DNA of 64,000 nucleotides, taken from assembly GCA_031422195.1 (NCBI GenBank), contig JANOPZ010000040.1:24356-88355 (forward strand), given 5' to 3'. The DNA comes from JALOTE01 sp031422195. Its GTDB lineage: Bacteria > Pseudomonadota > Alphaproteobacteria > Rhizobiales > Rhizobiaceae. Under the pieces are notes generated by a model. It worked only from the letters and a program-made list of their open reading frames with translations. It searched no databases and was not told the origin of the DNA. This document shows, piece after piece, positions 18,046 to 27,362 of this stretch. A program made the position numbers and the translations under genes. Position 1 is the first letter of the stretch. Each line of letters begins with the position of its first letter.

Positions 18046-18204
18046 ATTAAACCTCGTTCAACACTAAAATAAGCCATTTGCCGATTGAAGCAATAAGCCA
18101 CATGGGAACCGGTGCGCGACCGCTTGCCGCGCAGTAAAATGCAATAACATCTTGCAGAACAGTAAAGTTTGGAGCGAAGAGGGGCCAACGCAAAGGCAAC
18201 TTCA

Positions 18205-19332
18205 ATGTCCACAATTCTACCGGCGAATACAACCTTAATTGAAACCAACCGGCGCATGGTCCGCTATTGGCTATACACCGTTTTGGCGGTGCTGTTTACA
18301 CTGGTGATCGTCGGCGGTGCAACGCGCCTGACAGATTCCGGCCTGTCGATCACCGAATGGAAGCCGATCCACGGCATAATACCGCCGCTGTCACTTGCCG
18401 AATGGCAGGAAGAATTGGAAAAATACCGCCAAATTCCTGAATACCAAGAAATCAACAAAGGCATGACACTTGAGGCCTTTAAGGTCATTTATTGGTGGGA
18501 GTGGGCTCATAGATTTTTGGCCCGTTTTGTGGGCCTCGTTTTTGCTCTGCCATTTGCGGCATTTTGGCTGATGGGCAAACTCGAAAAACCGCTCAAACCG
18601 CGCCTGTTCATATTGCTTGCGCTTGGTGGCCTTCAAGGCTTTATCGGTTGGTGGATGGTATCGTCAGGCCTTACTGAACGCACAGACGTTAGCCAATATC
18701 GCCTCGCCACCCACTTAACATTGGCCTCAATCATCTTTGCCGGGACAATGTGGGTGGCGCGCGGCTTGGCTCCACATGAAGGGCGCAATGCCAGCACCGG
18801 GACAAACGGTGGCGCAATGGTTATGGCGCTATTGGTATTGTCACAGATTTATATCGGCGGCTTGGTGGCTGGCCTTAACGCCGGATATAGCTTTAACACG
18901 TGGCCGCTGCTCGATGGGCGCTTTATCCCAGACCAGTTGTTATTATTGGAGCCAGCTTGGCGAAATCTCTCTGAAAACCCCAAGACAGTACAGTTTATTC
19001 ATCGCATGTCAGCCTATGCCATATTCCTTGCTGCTTTCGTTCATGTTTGGCGCACGATTTCGCGCGAAGGCGCAGGTTCAACACATGCGCGCCGTGCCGT
19101 CGTGTTGGCTGCGCTGATTACCTGTCAGGCGTTGATCGGAATTATCACTCTGGTAAGAGAAGTGCCGCTGCATTGGGGTCTCGCACACCAAGGCATGGCG
19201 CTCATTGTGCTGGGGTTTGCCGTGGCGCATTGGCGTGGTGCGAAAGGCCCATACATCGCTGCTGGCACGTTAGCTGTTAGCAGTTATGATACTGGCTTCA
19301 CGCGGCCGCGTGACGCCGTCCCAAATGTATAG
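18205..19332 (+). CDS. ctaA: Heme A synthase (CtaA/COX15)
   Basis: Converts heme O to heme A for cytochrome aa3 oxidase in the inner membrane. The 375-residue protein has eight predicted helices and the type 2 COX15 motifs: GGATRLTDSGLSITEW, WEWAHRFLAR, TEWKPIHG, HLTLA and, later, IHRMSAY and HQGMAL, whose histidines bind heme. AAAGG precedes the ATG at 18205; an upstream TTG at 18169 is less likely. Its 3' end overlaps the convergent dinB gene by 49 bases. Confidence 0.95.
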   Translation: MSTILPANTTLIETNRRMVRYWLYTVLAVLFTLVIVGGATRLTDSGLSITEWKPIHGIIPPLSLAEWQEELEKYRQIPEYQEINKGMTLEAFKVIYWWEWAHRFLARFVGLVFALPFAAFWLMGKLEKPLKPRLFILLALGGLQGFIGWWMVSSGLTERTDVSQYRLATHLTLASIIFAGTMWVARGLAPHEGRNASTGTNGGAMVMALLVLSQIYIGGLVAGLNAGYSFNTWPLLDGRFIPDQLLLLEPAWRNLSENPKTVQFIHRMSAYAIFLAAFVHVWRTISREGAGSTHARRAVVLAALITCQALIGIITLVREVPLHWGLAHQGMALIVLGFAVAHWRGAKGPYIAAGTLAVSSYDTGFTRPRDAVPNV

Positions 19333-20585
19333 CCAGTTTCAACGGCTTGACTGCCAAATTTCTCGCGCAGCTTGTCCACAGCAAGCTCTGCTTTTTGCCT
19401 TTTTTGTGCGCCCTCATCGATAAGATCAATGGAGTCGGCACGCCCTTCATCTTCAATATCGTTGACCCCAATCCCTAAAAGCCGGAATGCTGTACCGTCA
19501 ATTTCGCGGTCTAAAAGCAGTAAACCAGCCCGAAAAATTCGGTCCGCCAATTGTGTCGGGTCTGGCAATGTCAGTGCGCGGGTTCGGGATTTGAAATCAG
19601 AAGTCTTGAGTTTTAGTGTGACCGTTCGTCCTGATAACTCTGCTTTTTTAAGGCGCGCAGATACGTCTTCGCTCAGCGATCGCAGGGGCGTCACCAATTG
19701 CTGAAACATCCTTAAATCCGTATCAAATGAGGTTTCGGCAGAAACGCTTTTTGTTTCGTGCCCAACAGTCACGTTGCGCTCATCTTCTCCTCGCGACAGG
19801 TAGTAAAGCCGTTGGCCCATCGAGCCAAAGCGCCGCATCAAATCGGTAAGCGGTAATTCTTGCAATTGGCCGATCATGGTAATGCCGGCTTTGGCCAACG
19901 CGGCCTCGAAGGCGGGGCCAACACCCCAGATTTTGCGCACAGGCAATCCCGCCAGAACTGTTTTTGCCTCAGCTTGACCAATGATCGAAAACCCGCGCGG
20001 TTTATCCAAATCTGACGCCAATTTTGCAAGAAATTTGCAATATGAAAGGCCAACAGACACTGATATTCCAAGACTGTCTTCAATTCTCTTAGAAAGTTGC
20101 GCCAGTGCAATGGCAGGCGAAGCATGATGCAACAGCTCAGTACCCGTCAAATCAAGAAAGGCCTCGTCAATCGAAACCGGTTCCACCAAGGGTGTCAGCT
20201 CTTGCATCAACTCGCGAACTTGCCGCCCCACTTTAGCATATTTTGCCATATCAGGCTTGATCACCACGGCATCTGGGCAGGCGGCCAGAGCCTTAAACAT
20301 GGGTTGCGCTGATTTTACACCGCGGATGCGCGCCACATAACATGCGGTTGACACCACACCGCGCTTGCCGCCACCGATGATTACCGGTTTGTCGCGCAAT
20401 TCTGGGCGATCGCGTTTTTCAACCGAGGCATAAAACGCATCGCAATCAATATGGGCAATCGACAAACGATCACGTTCACTGTGTACTAATAGTCGCGGAC
20501 TGCCGCAATTTTTGCAGCGCAAAACGGTAACAGCATTATAAGTGAGACAGTCACGGCAGAAGGGGCTGTTCGAGAAGCCGCTCAT
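19284..20585 (-). CDS. dinB: DNA polymerase IV with N-terminal zinc-ribbon-like extension
   Basis: A Y-family translesion polymerase of 433 residues. The catalytic palm is intact: HIDCDAFYASVE, SACYVAR-type finger motif, and SIDEAFLDLTG, followed by helix-hairpin-helix and little-finger domains. The first 30 residues precede the usual start and carry four cysteines at 10, 13, 24 and 27 (C-x2-C and C-x2-C), likely a zinc ribbon, a form known in rhizobial DinB. It follows radC by three bases, so map–radC–dinB may be one transcript. No LexA box was found directly upstream. Confidence 0.95.
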   Translation of the reverse strand: MSGFSNSPFCRDCLTYNAVTVLRCKNCGSPRLLVHSERDRLSIAHIDCDAFYASVEKRDRPELRDKPVIIGGGKRGVVSTACYVARIRGVKSAQPMFKALAACPDAVVIKPDMAKYAKVGRQVRELMQELTPLVEPVSIDEAFLDLTGTELLHHASPAIALAQLSKRIEDSLGISVSVGLSYCKFLAKLASDLDKPRGFSIIGQAEAKTVLAGLPVRKIWGVGPAFEAALAKAGITMIGQLQELPLTDLMRRFGSMGQRLYYLSRGEDERNVTVGHETKSVSAETSFDTDLRMFQQLVTPLRSLSEDVSARLKKAELSGRTVTLKLKTSDFKSRTRALTLPDPTQLADRIFRAGLLLLDREIDGTAFRLLGIGVNDIEDEGRADSIDLIDEGAQKRQKAELAVDKLREKFGSQAVETGYTFGTASRGRVKPVS

Positions 20586-20588
20586 CGC

Positions 20589-21473
20589 TCACATCAAGCC
20601 TTCAGCCTTGAGGCTGGTGTAGCCGTTGCGCCCAATGATCAAATGATCATGCACAGCGATTTCAAGTGATTGAGCAATTTCTTTGATTCGATGTGTCATC
20701 TCAATATCCGCTGCCGAAGGGGCAGGGTCGCCCGACGGGTGGTTATGAACCAGGATCAGCGCAGAAGCTGATAACTCTAACGCGCGTTTAACAACCTCAC
20801 GCGGATAAACGGGCGTATGATCAACCGTGCCGCGCTGCTGCAATTCATCAGCAATCAGCCCATTTTTTTTGTTTAGAAACAGCACACGAAATTGTTCACG
20901 CGTTTCATGTGCCATCACAGCGCGGCAGTAGCTAAGGACCTTGTCCCAAGCGCCAAGCATATCAGTGTTGCGTGGCAATTCTGCCTTAGCAGTTGCGCGC
21001 ACCAAAGCGGCCAACGCTGAGAGGTCAAATGCAGTGGCTTCGCCAACACCAACTATCTCCTTGAGCAAATGTGAAGGCGCGCTCAGCGTTGCAAGCAATG
21101 AACCAAATCGCTTGATAAGCGCTCTGGCGATGGGCCGTGTGTCGCGTCGCGCAATGCTGCGAAACAACAAAAGCTCCAGCAGTTCATAATCTTCAAACGC
21201 ATCGCCACCCAACCGTTCAAACCGGTCGCGAATACGTTGGCGGTGGTCAAGGACATCAGGTGGCGTCGAAGGCGTTGGTTTTTCTAAAGGCTGCACTTCA
21301 ATTGGTTTTTTTGCCAATGGCAATAATAATTGGGGATTGGTAAATGCCGCAGCCAATTCATCCACACCCTCAATTGGGCTGCGGTTGTCAGTAAGAAGTT
21401 CTGAAAAAAGTGTCTCATCGCTGGCAGTATGTATAAGGCCCAGCAAACCCCGCTCATCTGCCGGGCGTGTCAT
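20589..21473 (-). CDS. radC: RadC family protein (JAMM domain)
   Basis: A 294-residue protein with an N-terminal helix-hairpin-helix region (about residues 85-165) and a C-terminal MPN/JAMM domain. The metal motif H-x-H-x7-S-x2-D is complete in HNHPSGDPAPSAADIE. The historic link of RadC to DNA repair is doubtful, and its biochemical role is unknown. An acidic, proline-rich N-terminal 75 residues is longer than in E. coli RadC. The ATG at 21473 lies directly after the map stop, so coupling is likely. Confidence 0.9.
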   Translation of the reverse strand: MTRPADERGLLGLIHTASDETLFSELLTDNRSPIEGVDELAAAFTNPQLLLPLAKKPIEVQPLEKPTPSTPPDVLDHRQRIRDRFERLGGDAFEDYELLELLLFRSIARRDTRPIARALIKRFGSLLATLSAPSHLLKEIVGVGEATAFDLSALAALVRATAKAELPRNTDMLGAWDKVLSYCRAVMAHETREQFRVLFLNKKNGLIADELQQRGTVDHTPVYPREVVKRALELSASALILVHNHPSGDPAPSAADIEMTHRIKEIAQSLEIAVHDHLIIGRNGYTSLKAEGLM

Positions 21474-21475
21474 TT

Positions 21476-22312
21476 TCAAACAGCAACCAAATCAATGCCG
21501 GGGCGGTGCAGCCCCTTCGGCGACAAGGTAAAAATCTCGAAACCATTGGAAGTAACGCCAAGCGAGTGTTCATATTGCGCTGAGAGCATTCGGTCTCGGG
21601 TTACTGCTGTCCACCCGTCAGCGAGAACTTTCACATGAGGGCGCCCGAGATTAATCATCGGTTCGATGGTAAAAATCATCCCTTCTCGCAATTCAACACC
21701 TTCATTTGGGCTGCCATAGTGCAAAATATTTGGCGCATCGTGAAACAATTGCCCTACACCATGACCACAAAAATCTCGCACAACGGAACAACGCTCAGCC
21801 TCAGCAAAATTTTGAATGGCAGCGCCAATGGCGCCGGTTTTTACCCCCGGCTTCACAATGGAAATTCCCCGCATGAGCGCTTCATGCGTAATTTCGCACA
21901 ATCGCGTTGCCGCACGTTTTACATTACCAACCACATACATCCGGCTCGTGTCGCCATGCCAGCCATCCAGCACATAAGTCACATCGACATTGACAATGTC
22001 GCCATCGCGCAAAGGTTTATCATTCGGAATGCCATGGCAAACAACATGGTTGATCGAAGTACAGCACGAATGACGATAGCCACGAAAATTCAACGTGGCT
22101 GGAGCGGCACCATGCTTGGCGCCGAAAGCGAAGAGAAAGTCATCGATCGCCAAAGTCGAGACACCTGGCTCGATTATCTCTGCGACACCATCGAGCGCCT
22201 GCGCCGCTATTTGTCCGACGATGCGCATGGCAGCAAATGCGTCGGGACCATAGAGCTTGATCTGGCCTGTATTTTTTACCGGCGTTTTTGCAGCATCAAT
22301 ATAAGTGACCAT
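21476..22312 (-). CDS. map: Type I methionine aminopeptidase
   Basis: Removes the initiator methionine from new proteins. The 278-residue protein has all five metal ligands of the pita-bread fold: NVDVT and GDTSRMY aspartates, the histidine in GHGVGQLFHDAP, and glutamates in FTIEPMIN and AQYEHS. The ATG at 22312 gives MVTYIDAAKT and the usual length; the open frame reaches 22387. It lies downstream of tRNA-Glu and upstream of radC. Confidence 0.96.
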   Translation of the reverse strand: MVTYIDAAKTPVKNTGQIKLYGPDAFAAMRIVGQIAAQALDGVAEIIEPGVSTLAIDDFLFAFGAKHGAAPATLNFRGYRHSCCTSINHVVCHGIPNDKPLRDGDIVNVDVTYVLDGWHGDTSRMYVVGNVKRAATRLCEITHEALMRGISIVKPGVKTGAIGAAIQNFAEAERCSVVRDFCGHGVGQLFHDAPNILHYGSPNEGVELREGMIFTIEPMINLGRPHVKVLADGWTAVTRDRMLSAQYEHSLGVTSNGFEIFTLSPKGLHRPGIDLVAV

Positions 22313-22380
22313 CGTTTGGTTTTCCGTGGAGCAAGCAAGCGTGATATCGCTGGGCCGTATTGTGCACGAAACGCGAACGG

Positions 22381-22402
22381 GCTTCAACTGTTAGGTTGAA
22401 GC
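22381..22402. other. Perfect 8-bp hairpin between tRNA-Glu and map
   Basis: GCTTCAAC and GTTGAAGC flank the loop TGTTAG. No T run follows on either strand, so it is not a standard terminator. It lies in the likely map leader and could be a processing or stability element. Confidence 0.4.
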
Positions 22403-22433
22403 AGCCCCAGAAGCATATTGTAAGGAACAACAG

Positions 22434-22508
22434 TGGTACGCCCTAGGGGAGTCGAACCCCTCTTACCAGGATGAAAACCTGGCGTCCTAACCGATAGACG
22501 AAGGGCGC
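22434..22508 (-). tRNA. tRNA-Glu (anticodon TTC)
   Basis: On the minus strand the sequence starts GCGCCCTTCGTCTATCGG. The anticodon loop TTTTCAT between CCAGG and CCTGG gives TTC. The T-arm has GGTTCGACT, and the acceptor closes with a G1-U72 wobble, as in other rhizobial tRNA-Glu. An encoded CCA ends the 75-base gene. Confidence 0.97.
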
Positions 22509-22610
22509 TTCGCTGTCACGTCTCTATAGTCGGCACTTTTTTGGGTATCAAGCGGGGAAATGCAGTTTTTGTAATTTTTTATGAAATTGTTTTGGAAAAA
22601 CAACCGCTGC

Positions 22611-23876
22611 TTAACGTCGGCGGCAACGCCAGTTCCAATCCCGCTCAGAGCCTGTGTCGACATGCACCGAATCGGTGTAGCAATATGTGCCAACGCCGCC
22701 ACGATCGGGTAGAGAGCGTAGATATTTGGCGAGTTCCCATTTGCCAACGCCAGCAATTTGAATATCTGCAGCCGAACACATCATATGCAAGGAGTGACGT
22801 GACCCCCCCGCGCGGCGATTTCCTCCGGGAGACCGATAGCCGGACGTTACAATCACTTTTTTACCGTAATGGCCCTCGATCTTTTTCAAAACAGAAATCA
22901 ATTTCGGCTTGAAGCAAGCCACGTCAACGCGATCGGTTTGTTTTAATATACCATTTGGCGCTAAACGGGCCAGCCCGGCCGCACTTGCAGAAGCCAATTG
23001 CACCGGCGGCTCTTCTTCATAACCATTTTCGTCGTTATCGTTTGCTGATGGATCAAGCGCAAAAAGGTTTTTTGCGTTTACGCCCGGCAATGATTCTAAT
23101 GACTGAATCTGACCCGAAGAACCATTATTTGATGCATCAAGTGACGCCAACTCAACTCTGGTACCATCTTCCTGTGGTGAAGCTGTTAGAACTTGTTGGG
23201 TTTTCTTGGGCTTGTTACCAAATAAACTCGCAAACAGATTGGGTTTTGCGGGCGCGATGGGGCGTGCACTTTTTTGCGTTACGACGGGATCTGGAATTGC
23301 CAGCGCTGCGTTTGCGTCAGTGGCGCTGATTGCTTGAAGCGCTGCAACCTCTGTGGCAACAGCCACTGGTGCAGAAACGGGCGTTGGAACTTGTCCAGAC
23401 AAATCAGCCGGTGTGAGCGGTGCCGGCACAGCTTGCCCGACTGGCTGTACACCGGTTTGCTGTACAACGCCGTCAGTAACATATTGGCTGGAATTGGTGA
23501 CAGCACCGGCGTTTGGATTAAAAGCAGTTGCAGAAGCCAATTCTTGCATTACTGCGCTGGGTGGCGCCGAGCCGGGCGCAAAACCTTGTGTTTCCGCAAT
23601 ACCTAACGGGCTGGACGGCAAACCGCCTGCACCAACATTGCCCGCACCAACATTACCTGTACCAACAAACACACCCTGCGCCTGGTCGGGCGCAGTTGCA
23701 TTCTCAATGAGCAGTACGTTTTGTTGATTAGCGCTAACAATTCCATATGTGGCCACACTGGCATCGGGCCCGGATGTTGGTGTGCACCCAGAAACAGCCA
23801 TCAGGCCAACAGCGAATAAAACGCCACTTGAGATGCGGGCCGGTGATTTTGGCGTTAATCGAAATACAGTCGTCAA
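22611..23876 (-). CDS. M15-type (YcbK-like) murein peptidase lipoprotein
   Basis: A 421-residue exported lipoprotein: hydrophobic segment, then VSGC with Cys31 as lipobox. Residues about 40-300 are a long low-complexity linker rich in Ala, Pro, Gly and Gln, including GAGNVGAGG repeats from a 15-base tandem repeat. The last 110 residues form a Peptidase_M15_3 domain with TSGYRSPGGN, the zinc ligands in SLHMMCSAAD and SVHVDTG. It probably cuts peptidoglycan stem peptides in the periplasm. The start is TTG, overlapping the stop of a small upstream ORF. No ATG is near. Confidence 0.82.
   Translation of the reverse strand: MTTVFRLTPKSPARISSGVLFAVGLMAVSGCTPTSGPDASVATYGIVSANQQNVLLIENATAPDQAQGVFVGTGNVGAGNVGAGGLPSSPLGIAETQGFAPGSAPPSAVMQELASATAFNPNAGAVTNSSQYVTDGVVQQTGVQPVGQAVPAPLTPADLSGQVPTPVSAPVAVATEVAALQAISATDANAALAIPDPVVTQKSARPIAPAKPNLFASLFGNKPKKTQQVLTASPQEDGTRVELASLDASNNGSSGQIQSLESLPGVNAKNLFALDPSANDNDENGYEEEPPVQLASASAAGLARLAPNGILKQTDRVDVACFKPKLISVLKKIEGHYGKKVIVTSGYRSPGGNRRAGGSRHSLHMMCSAADIQIAGVGKWELAKYLRSLPDRGGVGTYCYTDSVHVDTGSERDWNWRCRRR
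23629..23668. repeat. 15-bp tandem repeat inside the M15 lipoprotein gene
   Basis: Units GCACCAACATTGCCC (23629-23643) and GCACCAACATTACCT (23644-23658) are followed by a partial copy. They encode the GAGNV repeats of the linker. Confidence 0.75.
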
Positions 23877-24088
23877 TGTGCCAATTCCGCTTCCCTCAAG
23901 ACTGCTACACGTCTTGATCGCGCGCTGTCAGTCAATGGTTCAAAAATGCTCAATGACGCGTTAACGTCTTTAATCGCCATCTGCAACAATTGCGGCAAAA
24001 ACATGATGCCAGCCTTAATGTGGCCGGCGTTTGCCAGACCACTTCTTTCTAACCTCGCTGACTTCACATTAGAAATGCGCTGCTGCAT
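23873..24088 (-). CDS. Small hypothetical protein between phaC and the M15 gene
   Basis: A 71-codon frame with exact coupling at both ends: its ATG overlaps the phaC stop in TGATG, and its TGA overlaps the TTG start of the next gene in TTGA. The predicted protein is hydrophilic and basic at the N-terminus (QQRISNVKSARLERSG), has one moderately hydrophobic stretch (IMFLPQLLQMAI) and no recognised motif. Codon choice includes AGA and AGG, not typical of the neighbours, so it may be a chance frame. Its place alone argues for it. Function unknown. Confidence 0.35.
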   Translation of the reverse strand: MQQRISNVKSARLERSGLANAGHIKAGIMFLPQLLQMAIKDVNASLSIFEPLTDSARSRRVAVLREAELAH

Positions 24089-25923
24089 CAGATTCGCTCC
24101 TGTACATATTTGCCCGGCGCGTTGCCGAATGAAGGGCCTTTGTCTGCAACCGGCTTCGCTTTAACCGTTGCGCCTTCGAGGCCTTTGATCCATTCCAGCC
24201 AAAAGGGCCACCAAGAGCCGGGCGTTTCATCAGCCCCAGCGAACCAATCTTCATAGACACCGTCGGCTTTACCACCAGTCCAATATTGATACTTTTTCTT
24301 CGCTGGCGGGTTCACCACCCCGGCAATATGGCCCGAACCCGATAGAACAAATTTAACCTCGCCGCCAAATAGCTTTGAGCCCTCAAACGCTGAGCGGGCA
24401 GGAGCGATATGGTCTTCTTTGGCAGCAAGATTGAAAATCGGCGCTTTAATGTCAGCCAGATTAAGCACTTTACCCGCCAGTAGCATTTTGCCTTTGGCCA
24501 AACTGTTTTCCAAATAGCAATTTCGTAAATAGTAAGAGTGATTGGCCGCACTCATCCGCGTCGAGTCTGCATTCCAAAACAATAAATCAAACGCAGTTGG
24601 CGCTTTGCCTTTAATGTAATTGTTCACAACATATGGCCAGATCAATTCAGATGAACGCAGCATATTGAAAGCACTCGCCATCTTGGTACCTTCGAGATAG
24701 CCCTTTCCTTCCATCGAGGCCTCGATCGCCTCAATTTGGTCCTCATCAACGAACACTTTCAAATCACCGGCATGGGTAAAATCGACTTGTGTGGTGAATA
24801 AGGTTGCCGACTTAATTCGTTTTTCGCCCTCTTGGGCAAATAAGGCCATGGCTGCCGCTAAAAGTGTGCCGCCGACACAATAGCCAATAGCATTGACCTG
24901 TTTTTCTCCGGTCTCAGCTTCAACTGCATCTAAAGCAAATTGCAGGCCCTCTTTCGCATAGGCTTCCCAACCCTTAGTTGCGTGCTGTGTTGACGGGTTG
25001 ACCCACGAAATAACAAACACTGTCAGGCCCTGATCGACGCACCATTTGATGAAGGATTTTTCAGCATTCAAATCGAGAATATAAAACTTATTGATCCAAG
25101 GCGGGCAAATAAGTATTGGGCGCTTCAATACATCGGGCATTGATGGCTCATACTGAATAATTTCTGCCACATCACTGCGCGCCACCACTTTGCCGGGCGT
25201 CGTTGCTAAATCCACACCAACAGTAAAACGCGTGGTATCCGTCTGGCGCAGTTTCAAATCGCCATCGCCAGCAGCGATATCTTCTGCCAACATTTTAACG
25301 CCGCGCACAAGATTTTCGCCATTGGACGCAACGGTTTCGCGCAACAATTCAGGATTGGTCAGCACAAAGTTTGAAGGCGAAAGTGCGCTGGCAATCTGCC
25401 GTGCATAAAACTCGGCCTTGTGGCGAACATGGGGCTCCAAACCATCAGCATTTTTAACTAAACTTTCGGCCCAATCGCTGGTCACGACGTAGGTTTGTTT
25501 GAGAAAATTGAAAAACGCCTGTTTTGACCAATCATCATCTGCAAAGCGCTTGTCGCCTGCGCCCGGCTCCGGGCCGACGTCTTCACCTGCCATTTTTTTA
25601 AGCGAATCTGTCCAAACACCCATAAAGCGCGAAAACAGTTGGGTTTGCGCTTCAAGCGCACGCGATGGGTCAGCCAACCAATATTCTGTAACTTTTGAAA
25701 ATGTTTTCACCATATCGGCGACTGGCTCAGATACGCTATCGGTTTTTGTGCCATTCTCACGCGGTTTGACCCAAGCAGAAGCTGCGTGACCAGCCTGTTC
25801 AACCATTTTCGCCATGTTCATGGCAAAAGCATCAGGGTCCTTGACGATATAGCGTTCAAGTTCGGTCGGGTCCGGGGCTGCAAAAGGTATAGCATTTGGC
25901 TTAGCCAATTTGGGCTCGCTCAT
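24088..25923 (-). CDS. phaC: Class I poly(3-hydroxyalkanoate) synthase
   Basis: Polymerises (R)-3-hydroxyacyl-CoA to PHB/PHA storage granules. The 611-residue protein has the PhaC N-terminal domain (about 110-280) and an alpha/beta-hydrolase domain with the lipase-like box GYCVGG, catalytic Cys349, then KEDHIAP (Asp region) and GSGHIAGVVNPP (His). Length and sequence are those of the single-subunit class I enzyme. GGGGAGG six bases before the ATG gives strong initiation. phaA, phaB and the regulator phaR are not in the window. Confidence 0.95.
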   Translation of the reverse strand: MSEPKLAKPNAIPFAAPDPTELERYIVKDPDAFAMNMAKMVEQAGHAASAWVKPRENGTKTDSVSEPVADMVKTFSKVTEYWLADPSRALEAQTQLFSRFMGVWTDSLKKMAGEDVGPEPGAGDKRFADDDWSKQAFFNFLKQTYVVTSDWAESLVKNADGLEPHVRHKAEFYARQIASALSPSNFVLTNPELLRETVASNGENLVRGVKMLAEDIAAGDGDLKLRQTDTTRFTVGVDLATTPGKVVARSDVAEIIQYEPSMPDVLKRPILICPPWINKFYILDLNAEKSFIKWCVDQGLTVFVISWVNPSTQHATKGWEAYAKEGLQFALDAVEAETGEKQVNAIGYCVGGTLLAAAMALFAQEGEKRIKSATLFTTQVDFTHAGDLKVFVDEDQIEAIEASMEGKGYLEGTKMASAFNMLRSSELIWPYVVNNYIKGKAPTAFDLLFWNADSTRMSAANHSYYLRNCYLENSLAKGKMLLAGKVLNLADIKAPIFNLAAKEDHIAPARSAFEGSKLFGGEVKFVLSGSGHIAGVVNPPAKKKYQYWTGGKADGVYEDWFAGADETPGSWWPFWLEWIKGLEGATVKAKPVADKGPSFGNAPGKYVQERI

Positions 25924-26035
25924 TTTTATCCTCCCCGTCGGCTGTCTGTTCCACCAGCTTTACCGATCTTTATGGTGCCATAAGACCACTGTTCGTTATA
26001 AGGAGCAATCATCCTTACCAATTTTGGATTTTATC

Positions 26036-26347
26036 ATGCTGAATTTTTGCCCCAAATGGGCCAACCTTGTCTGTTTTGCTGTTTTGCTGGCTGGCTGCCA
26101 AACTGCGGGTACCGGCGCTCTGGATTTGCAGGGCTACCCAAATATCAATGTTGTGCCAGTTGGCGAGGTTCAGCCAATCACGCCACAGCAGGAGTATGAA
26201 ATGCTGGCTGAACTCAATTTAGCATTGGCATCGCAAACGCAGCTTAGTCCGAGTGACAAAGCACTTTACGCCGCACGAGAAGCGCGGCTCCTCCAAATCG
26301 CTAGAACCCACGCGATAGTTACGACCAAGATAATCGAAGCGCGGTGA
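26036..26347 (+). CDS. Small lipoprotein of unknown function
   Basis: A 103-residue protein with a signal peptide ending in a clear lipobox LLAGC (Cys about 21), followed by TAGTGALDLQGYP. The mature part is mostly helical and hydrophilic. The frame is open to 25910, but ATG at 26036 places the signal peptide correctly. AAGGAG lies some 30 bases upstream, too far to serve this start. Its TGA overlaps the GTG of the following gene. The family is not recognised. Confidence 0.6.
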   Translation: MLNFCPKWANLVCFAVLLAGCQTAGTGALDLQGYPNINVVPVGEVQPITPQQEYEMLAELNLALASQTQLSPSDKALYAAREARLLQIARTHAIVTTKIIEAR

Positions 26348-27255
26348 AATACATGACATTTGAAATAATCGGGCGTGAAGCTGAAGCCAAACTCGATTGG
26401 CAGGGCTTGATCACTGCAATTGAGGCTGGCCACGCCCAACCGCAAGCCGCCATTGGCGATCTCATTTTAAGAAGGGGCAGTGATACATTGCTTGACCGTG
26501 CAGCTTGGATCAGTGGTCTCGGTTCGCTGGTCAAAGTGGCAACTGTTGTGCCGGGCAATGCCGCGCGAGGCCTGCCGACTGTCAACGGCGCAGTGGCTAT
26601 TTTTGACGATGTAACCGGCGTCCTTTCAGCTATGGTCGATTTTCATCTGGTAACAAAATGGAAAACCGCTGGTGACAGTTTGGTTGCAGCCAGCCGCCTT
26701 GCCCGCAAAGACAGCCGCAACATCTTGCTGGTCGGCGCAGGGACAGTCGCCCGCTCAATGGTTGGCGCTTATAGCTCTATATTTCCTGATGCGCAGTTTA
26801 CTGTTTGGTCGCGCAATGCCGAATCAGCGGCTGCAATGGGTTTGGCTGTTGCCACCAACCTTGAATCTGCGGTTGGCAACGCAGACATCATCTGCACTGC
26901 GACGATGGCAACCGAACCCTTGATCAAAGGCGAATGGCTTCAACCCGGCCAACACTTGGATTTAATCGGTGCTTACCGGCCCGATATGCGCGAAGTGGAT
27001 GACACCGCCATGGCCCGCGCCCGCGTTTTTGTAGATAGTCGCGCCACAACAATCCACCATATTGGCGAGTTGATCCTGCCGATTAAATCGGGCGCGATTT
27101 CAGAACCGGACGTTATTGCTGATTTTTATGGCATCAAAGACGGCACATTTGCCCGCCAATCCGGCGACGAAATCACCATCGCCAAAAACGGCGGCGGCGC
27201 ACATCTTGATTTGATGACCGCGCGTTACGTCATGGAGTGCTGGGCAGGGCGGTAA
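26344..27255 (+). CDS. Ornithine cyclodeaminase / mu-crystallin family protein
   Basis: A 303-residue NAD(P)-dependent enzyme of the OCD family. The Rossmann motif is LLVGAGTVARSM near residues 122-133, preceded by KWKTAGDSLVAASRLA, the substrate-lysine region. Members act as ornithine cyclodeaminase, ketimine or pyrroline-2-carboxylate reductase, or alanine dehydrogenase; which one cannot be told. GTG at 26344 overlaps the previous stop (GTGA); ATG at 26353 after GGTGA is an equally good start. It may be co-translated with the lipoprotein gene. Confidence 0.8.
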   Translation: MKYMTFEIIGREAEAKLDWQGLITAIEAGHAQPQAAIGDLILRRGSDTLLDRAAWISGLGSLVKVATVVPGNAARGLPTVNGAVAIFDDVTGVLSAMVDFHLVTKWKTAGDSLVAASRLARKDSRNILLVGAGTVARSMVGAYSSIFPDAQFTVWSRNAESAAAMGLAVATNLESAVGNADIICTATMATEPLIKGEWLQPGQHLDLIGAYRPDMREVDDTAMARARVFVDSRATTIHHIGELILPIKSGAISEPDVIADFYGIKDGTFARQSGDEITIAKNGGGAHLDLMTARYVMECWAGR

Positions 27256-27362
27256 TTATATCCCTTCAGAATAAACCATCGAAGCGCAAATTTTTATAGC
27301 GATTTGTTGCGTCAAATGCTAAAAAACCAAATATAATTGCAATACTGATTTGGGATATGGGT

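Noticed and set aside
21635..22399. 254-codon plus-strand ORF
   Set aside because: It lies antisense to map, which has all metal ligands; no family features and no ribosome site.
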